A DNA stretch of 62,572 nt from Acidobacteriota bacterium. Its GTDB lineage: Bacteria; Acidobacteriota; Terriglobia; Bryobacterales; Bryobacteraceae. The first letter of the stretch is position 1; each line of letters begins with the position of its first letter. Shown in pieces: positions 59,120 to 62,572 of this stretch. The notes under the pieces were generated by a model. The model was given only the letters and a program-made list of their open reading frames with translations, did not search any database and had not been told where the DNA came from. Location of the stretch: assembly GCA_018268935.1 (NCBI GenBank), contig JAFDVS010000084.1:1-62572 (forward strand), in the 5' to 3' direction. Position numbers and translations under genes: made by a program.

Positions 59120-60567
59120 AGCCGCTCGCTCTGGCCGTGCTTTCCGCGGTGCTGTCGGTGCTGGTTTTTCCCCGCTTCGACCTGAACTTCCTCGCGCCCC
59201 TTTGCCTTGCGCCGCTGTTCGTCGCCGCCGCCTGGGAAGCGAACCCGAAGCGCCGCCTCCTCATCGGCTGGGCCGCCGGCTTCGTCTACTGGTTCGGCAT
59301 CTGTCACTGGATCGCCGAAGTGCTCCACAACTACGGCGGGATGAACGTCCCGTTGGTGGCGCTGGCGTTCTTCCTGTTCTGTGTCCTGAAGGCGATGAAC
59401 TGGGCCGCCTTCACCTGGCTCGCCGGCTACCTCGTGCACTCGCGCTGGGCCGTGCTGCTGCTCGCCGCCCTCTGGACCGGCCAGGAGCGCATCTACGGGC
59501 CCTTCGGCTTCGCCTGGTTCGCCCTCGGCAACGCGGGCATCGACATGGGCGTCCCCATGCGCCTCGCCCCGCTCACCGGAGTCTATGGCCTCTCGTTCGT
59601 CTTCGCCATGATGAACGCCGCCGTGGCCCTCCTCGTCCTGCGCCGCCCGCGCCTCGAACTGGCGCCTCTCGCTTTGCTCCCCCTGCTCTACTTCCTCCCC
59701 GCACTGCCCCCGATCGAGCAAGGCCAGGACAATGCCGTCCTCGTCCAACCCAACATCCGCGAGCGACAGGACTGGACCTCCGCCCAGACCGAAACCACCA
59801 TTCGTGGCATGATGCTCCAGGCCCTCGACGTATCCGCGCCCCGCCAGCCCAATTCGATGATCCTCTTCCCCGAAGTGCCCGCGCCTTTCTATGAGAACGA
59901 TCCCAAGCTCCGCGATCAAGCCGCCCAACTGGCCCGCGTCCTCGGCACTCCCGTCCTCATGGGCGTCGTCTCCCACAGCCCGAAAGGCCCGCGCAATTCC
60001 GTCATTCAGGTTTCCCCCGACGGCTCCTTCGGCCCGCGCTACGACAAGATGAACCTCGTCCCCTTCGGCGAGTACGTTCCCGAAGCCTTCGATTGGATCG
60101 GCAAAATTTCCGAGGAAGCCGGCAGTTTCCAGCCGGGCGAAAAGACCGTGGTATTCGCCGTCAACGGCGGCCGTGCCGGAGTCTACATCTGCTATGAATC
60201 GGTGCTGCCCCACTTCGTCCGAGGCATCGTCGCCAGCGGAGCACAGGTGCTGGTGAATCTATCGAACGACGGTTACTTCGGCCAATCCGCCGCCCGTGAG
60301 CAGCATCTCCTGCTCGCCCGCATGCGCGCCGCCGAAAACCGCCGCTGGCTGTTACGCGCCACCAACGATGGAGTCACCGTCACCGTCGATCCCGCCGGCC
60401 GCATCGACCGCCGTCTCACCCCGCTACGCAAAGCCGCCGCCCGCGCCCGGTTCACCTATCAACACACCACTACGCCCTACACCGATAACGGAGATTGGTT
60501 CGTCTGGGGATGCCTGGCCATTGGCCTGACGGCAGCGGCAACCAAAGCCTACTCGGCCAGACCCTAG
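59116..60567 (+). CDS. lnt: Apolipoprotein N-acyltransferase
   Basis: The 483-aa protein has five to six N-terminal membrane helices and a nitrilase-type periplasmic domain. The Glu of the catalytic triad is in LFPEVPAPFY, the Lys in YDKMNLVPFGEY and the Cys in YICYES. It adds the third acyl chain to lipoproteins at the inner membrane, which fits the lipoprotein-carrying adaptor elsewhere in the window. GTG start overlaps lipA's stop. It ends in CTAG shared with the stop of the convergent methyltransferase gene. Confidence 0.95.
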   Translation: MKPLALAVLSAVLSVLVFPRFDLNFLAPLCLAPLFVAAAWEANPKRRLLIGWAAGFVYWFGICHWIAEVLHNYGGMNVPLVALAFFLFCVLKAMNWAAFTWLAGYLVHSRWAVLLLAALWTGQERIYGPFGFAWFALGNAGIDMGVPMRLAPLTGVYGLSFVFAMMNAAVALLVLRRPRLELAPLALLPLLYFLPALPPIEQGQDNAVLVQPNIRERQDWTSAQTETTIRGMMLQALDVSAPRQPNSMILFPEVPAPFYENDPKLRDQAAQLARVLGTPVLMGVVSHSPKGPRNSVIQVSPDGSFGPRYDKMNLVPFGEYVPEAFDWIGKISEEAGSFQPGEKTVVFAVNGGRAGVYICYESVLPHFVRGIVASGAQVLVNLSNDGYFGQSAAREQHLLLARMRAAENRRWLLRATNDGVTVTVDPAGRIDRRLTPLRKAAARARFTYQHTTTPYTDNGDWFVWGCLAIGLTAAATKAYSARP

Positions 60568-61103
60568 CGCTGATACACGTAGATCTTATGGCTCCGCCGG
60601 TGTGCCTGCACTTCCTCCACACGCACCGGTTTCCAGCCCTTAATCTCAAAGTCGTGGGAAACGACGCGAGCCCCTGGCTTCAGGTACCTCTCCAGATTCG
60701 GCCTCAACCGCGAATTCGATTCCGTCAACAAATACAGCGTCACCACATCCGCCTTACTCAAATCCACATCCAGCAGATTGCCCTCAATCACGCTCGCGTC
60801 CCCATCCAGCTTCTGCTGCTTGATCAGATCGCGAGCCAGTTGCGCAATCTTCGGGCTCAATTCCACACCCACCGCCCGCGCCCGAAACTGCCGCGCCGCC
60901 GTCACCAGCACGCGCCCGTCTCCACATCCCAAATCGTAAACGGTTTCGCCCGGTTTGAGCTGCGCCGCTTCCAGCATCTTTTCCACAATGTTTTGAGGCG
61001 AAGGTACGAATGGGGCGAGGCTCTTGGCGTGATCAACCTGTGCGTATAGCGATGGGCCCCCACCGAGCAGAAGCGCCATCACCGGCAAAGCTACCTGAAG
61101 CAT
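60564..61103 (-). CDS. Exported SAM-dependent methyltransferase-like protein
   Basis: The 179-aa protein has a clear leader (MLQVALPVMALLLGGGPSLYAQ) and then a class I methyltransferase core: PFVPSPQNIVEKMLEAAQLK, the SAM-binding VYDLGCGDGRVLV, AVGVELSP and DVVTLYLLTESN. This order resembles the FAM173/ATPSC-KMT lysine methyltransferases. Start ATG 61103 is chosen since the upstream frame overlaps the preceding gene. It lies 5 bp after that gene. SAM is not expected outside the cytoplasm, so either the leader is a membrane anchor facing inward or the protein has another role. Confidence 0.7.
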   Translation of the reverse strand: MLQVALPVMALLLGGGPSLYAQVDHAKSLAPFVPSPQNIVEKMLEAAQLKPGETVYDLGCGDGRVLVTAARQFRARAVGVELSPKIAQLARDLIKQQKLDGDASVIEGNLLDVDLSKADVVTLYLLTESNSRLRPNLERYLKPGARVVSHDFEIKGWKPVRVEEVQAHRRSHKIYVYQR

Positions 61104-61108
61104 ATGGA

Positions 61109-62359
61109 TCAGTTCCCTGAAGCAGCAGATTGAAGCTGCTTTCCTTGCTTTGATTTTACGATACGCGAGACGATTTCCGAAACCGTGAACCAGACATCCC
61201 TCGGCCGGCTCACCGTGTATTCCACTCCCTTGAAGAATTTCACGGCATGCCCAATGCTGTCCCGCCACGGCGTCTGTTGCGGATTGAGATTGTAGTTCAG
61301 GTAGAAAACCGGATACCCCGGATCCCCGATTTCCTTCAGCGCATCGGTAGGCACATTCGCCTCCAGCATCGCTTTCGGACCGGCAAAGATCAACGCATCC
61401 GGCGAGGCTTTCGCCTCATTCCTGATCAAATCGGTTAAAAATTCCGTATCGGCGCGCTTCTGGCCCAGTTTCTTTACATCCACTGTTCCCAACTTCAGAG
61501 ACTCCAGCGCATCCCCCAGCTTCGGGAAGTCGATCTTGTCCGCTTCTTCCTGGCGGTAAACGATGCGTTGCTCCTGTAAGTTGAAGGCCACCAACGTGAA
61601 CCTCTGGATCCGCGGGTCGCGGGAAATCGTCCGCAATATGGACACTAATGCTGACGTATCCATCGGCTGCATGGTTGCCGAACGCGGGTTCTGCGGAGCG
61701 AAGTTCACTAAAACTTTTACATTGAGCGGGTCTTCTACACTCCGCTGCACCGGAGGCTCTTCCTTGAATTGCTCCAACTCCGTCGCCCGTGCCGTGCTCG
61801 CCGGCACCCCCACCGTAATCGACCGGTCCTTTGCCTGCAACGCCGCTTCCGTGTCCCAATAGAACGAGCAAACCCGCTCGCTCCGATCCCGCATCAACCA
61901 GTCCACCTGGTATTTGCCTTCCCCCACATCGAAGACGCCCTGCAGAAACGCATCTCCTTTGGCTTCTTCTTCAATCGCCGGAACCTTCACCTTTTGCGTG
62001 AAGAAAATCGGGTCGTCCTTCCGGTCATCCGGCACCACCCGGAAAATAATCGTCAGAAGGTTCTCGCTCCCGGCCAGTTCCTTCATCGGAATCGTCACTT
62101 CATACCCGGTGTGGAACTTCAGATCGAACCCCATGTTCGTCTTCGTCGGCGTGACGTTGCACGGAAGATCCTTCCGCACTTCCTTCATCTCCATCACCGC
62201 CATGTCCGTATTGAACATCCGCACAGCGCCGCCCGGACCGTTCCCCGCCATCAGATATTGCGCCTGTGCCGCCGGAGCAAGTGCCACGCAAAGCCCGATG
62301 ACACAGCATTGCGGAATCGATCTATTGCGATTTGGATTAGGCCAACCCTTTATGAGCAT
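61109..62359 (-). CDS. Secreted protein of unknown function, 416 aa
   Basis: The protein has a signal peptide (CVIGLCVALAPAAQAQ). The middle is beta-rich (LLTIIFRVVPDDRKDDPIFF; GKYQVDWLMRDRSERVCSFY); the last ~190 residues resemble a Rossmann/von Willebrand A-like fold (LNVKVLVNFAPQNP; IQRFTLVAFNLQEQRIVYRQ; DALIFAGPKAMLE), although the MIDAS motif is not evident. Such VWFA-related proteins are frequent in Acidobacteriota. It is the first gene of a unit with the methyltransferase-like gene 5 bp downstream. Exact family unknown. Confidence 0.55.
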   Translation of the reverse strand: MLIKGWPNPNRNRSIPQCCVIGLCVALAPAAQAQYLMAGNGPGGAVRMFNTDMAVMEMKEVRKDLPCNVTPTKTNMGFDLKFHTGYEVTIPMKELAGSENLLTIIFRVVPDDRKDDPIFFTQKVKVPAIEEEAKGDAFLQGVFDVGEGKYQVDWLMRDRSERVCSFYWDTEAALQAKDRSITVGVPASTARATELEQFKEEPPVQRSVEDPLNVKVLVNFAPQNPRSATMQPMDTSALVSILRTISRDPRIQRFTLVAFNLQEQRIVYRQEEADKIDFPKLGDALESLKLGTVDVKKLGQKRADTEFLTDLIRNEAKASPDALIFAGPKAMLEANVPTDALKEIGDPGYPVFYLNYNLNPQQTPWRDSIGHAVKFFKGVEYTVSRPRDVWFTVSEIVSRIVKSKQGKQLQSAASGN

Positions 62360-62572
62360 GTACCAACCTAGCCGCCTTTATGATAATCCTGTCATACCAC
62401 GACACTTCTCCCAATGAAGGACGCAGCTCCCTACAGGAACCACCCGGAGAGAGGACAAGAGCAGAACGTAGCCGTATTATGCACCACTTTTTGCCGTTTG
62501 CAAACAGAAATGATACATCGCTCTAACTGCAAGCTGCAACTGAGCTTATCTTGCGTACCCAATCTCCCCCAC
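62360..62572. other. Upstream region of the last gene
   Basis: This stretch of 213 bp carries no gene that I can support. It should contain the promoter of the minus-strand gene starting at 62359: a TATCAT-like hexamer lies about 20-25 nt upstream and AGGTTGG stands near the start. The outer part is A/T-richer than its surroundings and ends the window. Confidence 0.35.

Noticed and set aside
1..62572. tRNA, rRNA, insertion sequences or an integrase-bounded island
   Set aside because: No cloverleaf with a CCA-type end, no rRNA-like conserved segment, and no transposase or integrase protein was seen on either strand.

Overview
The window looks like a chromosomal segment of an Acidobacteriota bacterium, most likely of the Bryobacterales/Solibacter type. 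It is GC-rich. It carries two very large Oar-like TonB-dependent receptors with an N-terminal carboxypeptidase-regulatory-like domain, an ABC permease of the type without its own ATPase gene, several secreted carboxypeptidase-regulatory-like proteins and many exported hydrolases. This placement is inferred from gene content; there is no rRNA or other marker in the window.

Layout. (1) 1-3630 is an accessory stretch of toxin-antitoxin debris: a frameshifted DUF433 antitoxin with an internally deleted DUF5615 toxin, a tandem array of hairpin repeats, both lying between two ~118-bp imperfect direct repeats, then a GNAT-like gene, a BrnT-like toxin remnant with an intact antitoxin, and an intact MazEF-type pair beside a duplicated fragment of the next gene. 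(2) 3630-7105 holds an unknown 409-aa protein, a LysR regulator and a family 2 glycosyltransferase. (3) 7245-15546 is a sigma factor / anti-sigma / TonB receptor unit followed by a 1007-aa secreted adhesin-like protein. (4) 15567-19303 has a second DUF433/DUF5615 pair whose toxin is again internally deleted, a secreted regulatory-domain protein and a three-gene secreted/membrane unit. (5) 19355-31437 contains a B12-binding radical SAM protein, an exported SelA-like PLP protein, a sialidase, an ABC permease, carAB and a secreted esterase. (6) 31491-39159 is a complete heavy-metal efflux operon (TolC, adaptor, RND pump, response regulator, sensor kinase) with a good regulator-box candidate upstream, followed by a two-domain hydrolase and a CbrC-like protein. 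(7) 41767-46340 has an aquaglyceroporin, a split transketolase and argS. (8) 46389-49259 is a signalling cluster: structured leader, pseudoreceiver/DUF4388-like protein, two Roadblock proteins and a hemerythrin. (9) 49318-55956 has an amidohydrolase, a protein with a recent internal duplication, the second TonB receptor and a small caspase-fold (CHAT-like) protein with a partner. (10) 56033-62359 has a WYL regulator and DinB-like protein, a SPOR protein with lipA and lnt, and two exported proteins, one of them a methyltransferase.

The signals I consider most worth follow-up are the pseudoreceiver-Roadblock-Roadblock-hemerythrin cluster, the CHAT-like pair with a decayed second copy beside it, two families of intergenic hairpin repeats whose stems show compensatory changes, and two independent DUF5615 toxins that have lost their middle in frame. 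No tRNA, rRNA, CRISPR array or insertion sequence was recognised. Start codons and family names were judged by eye, without database searches.
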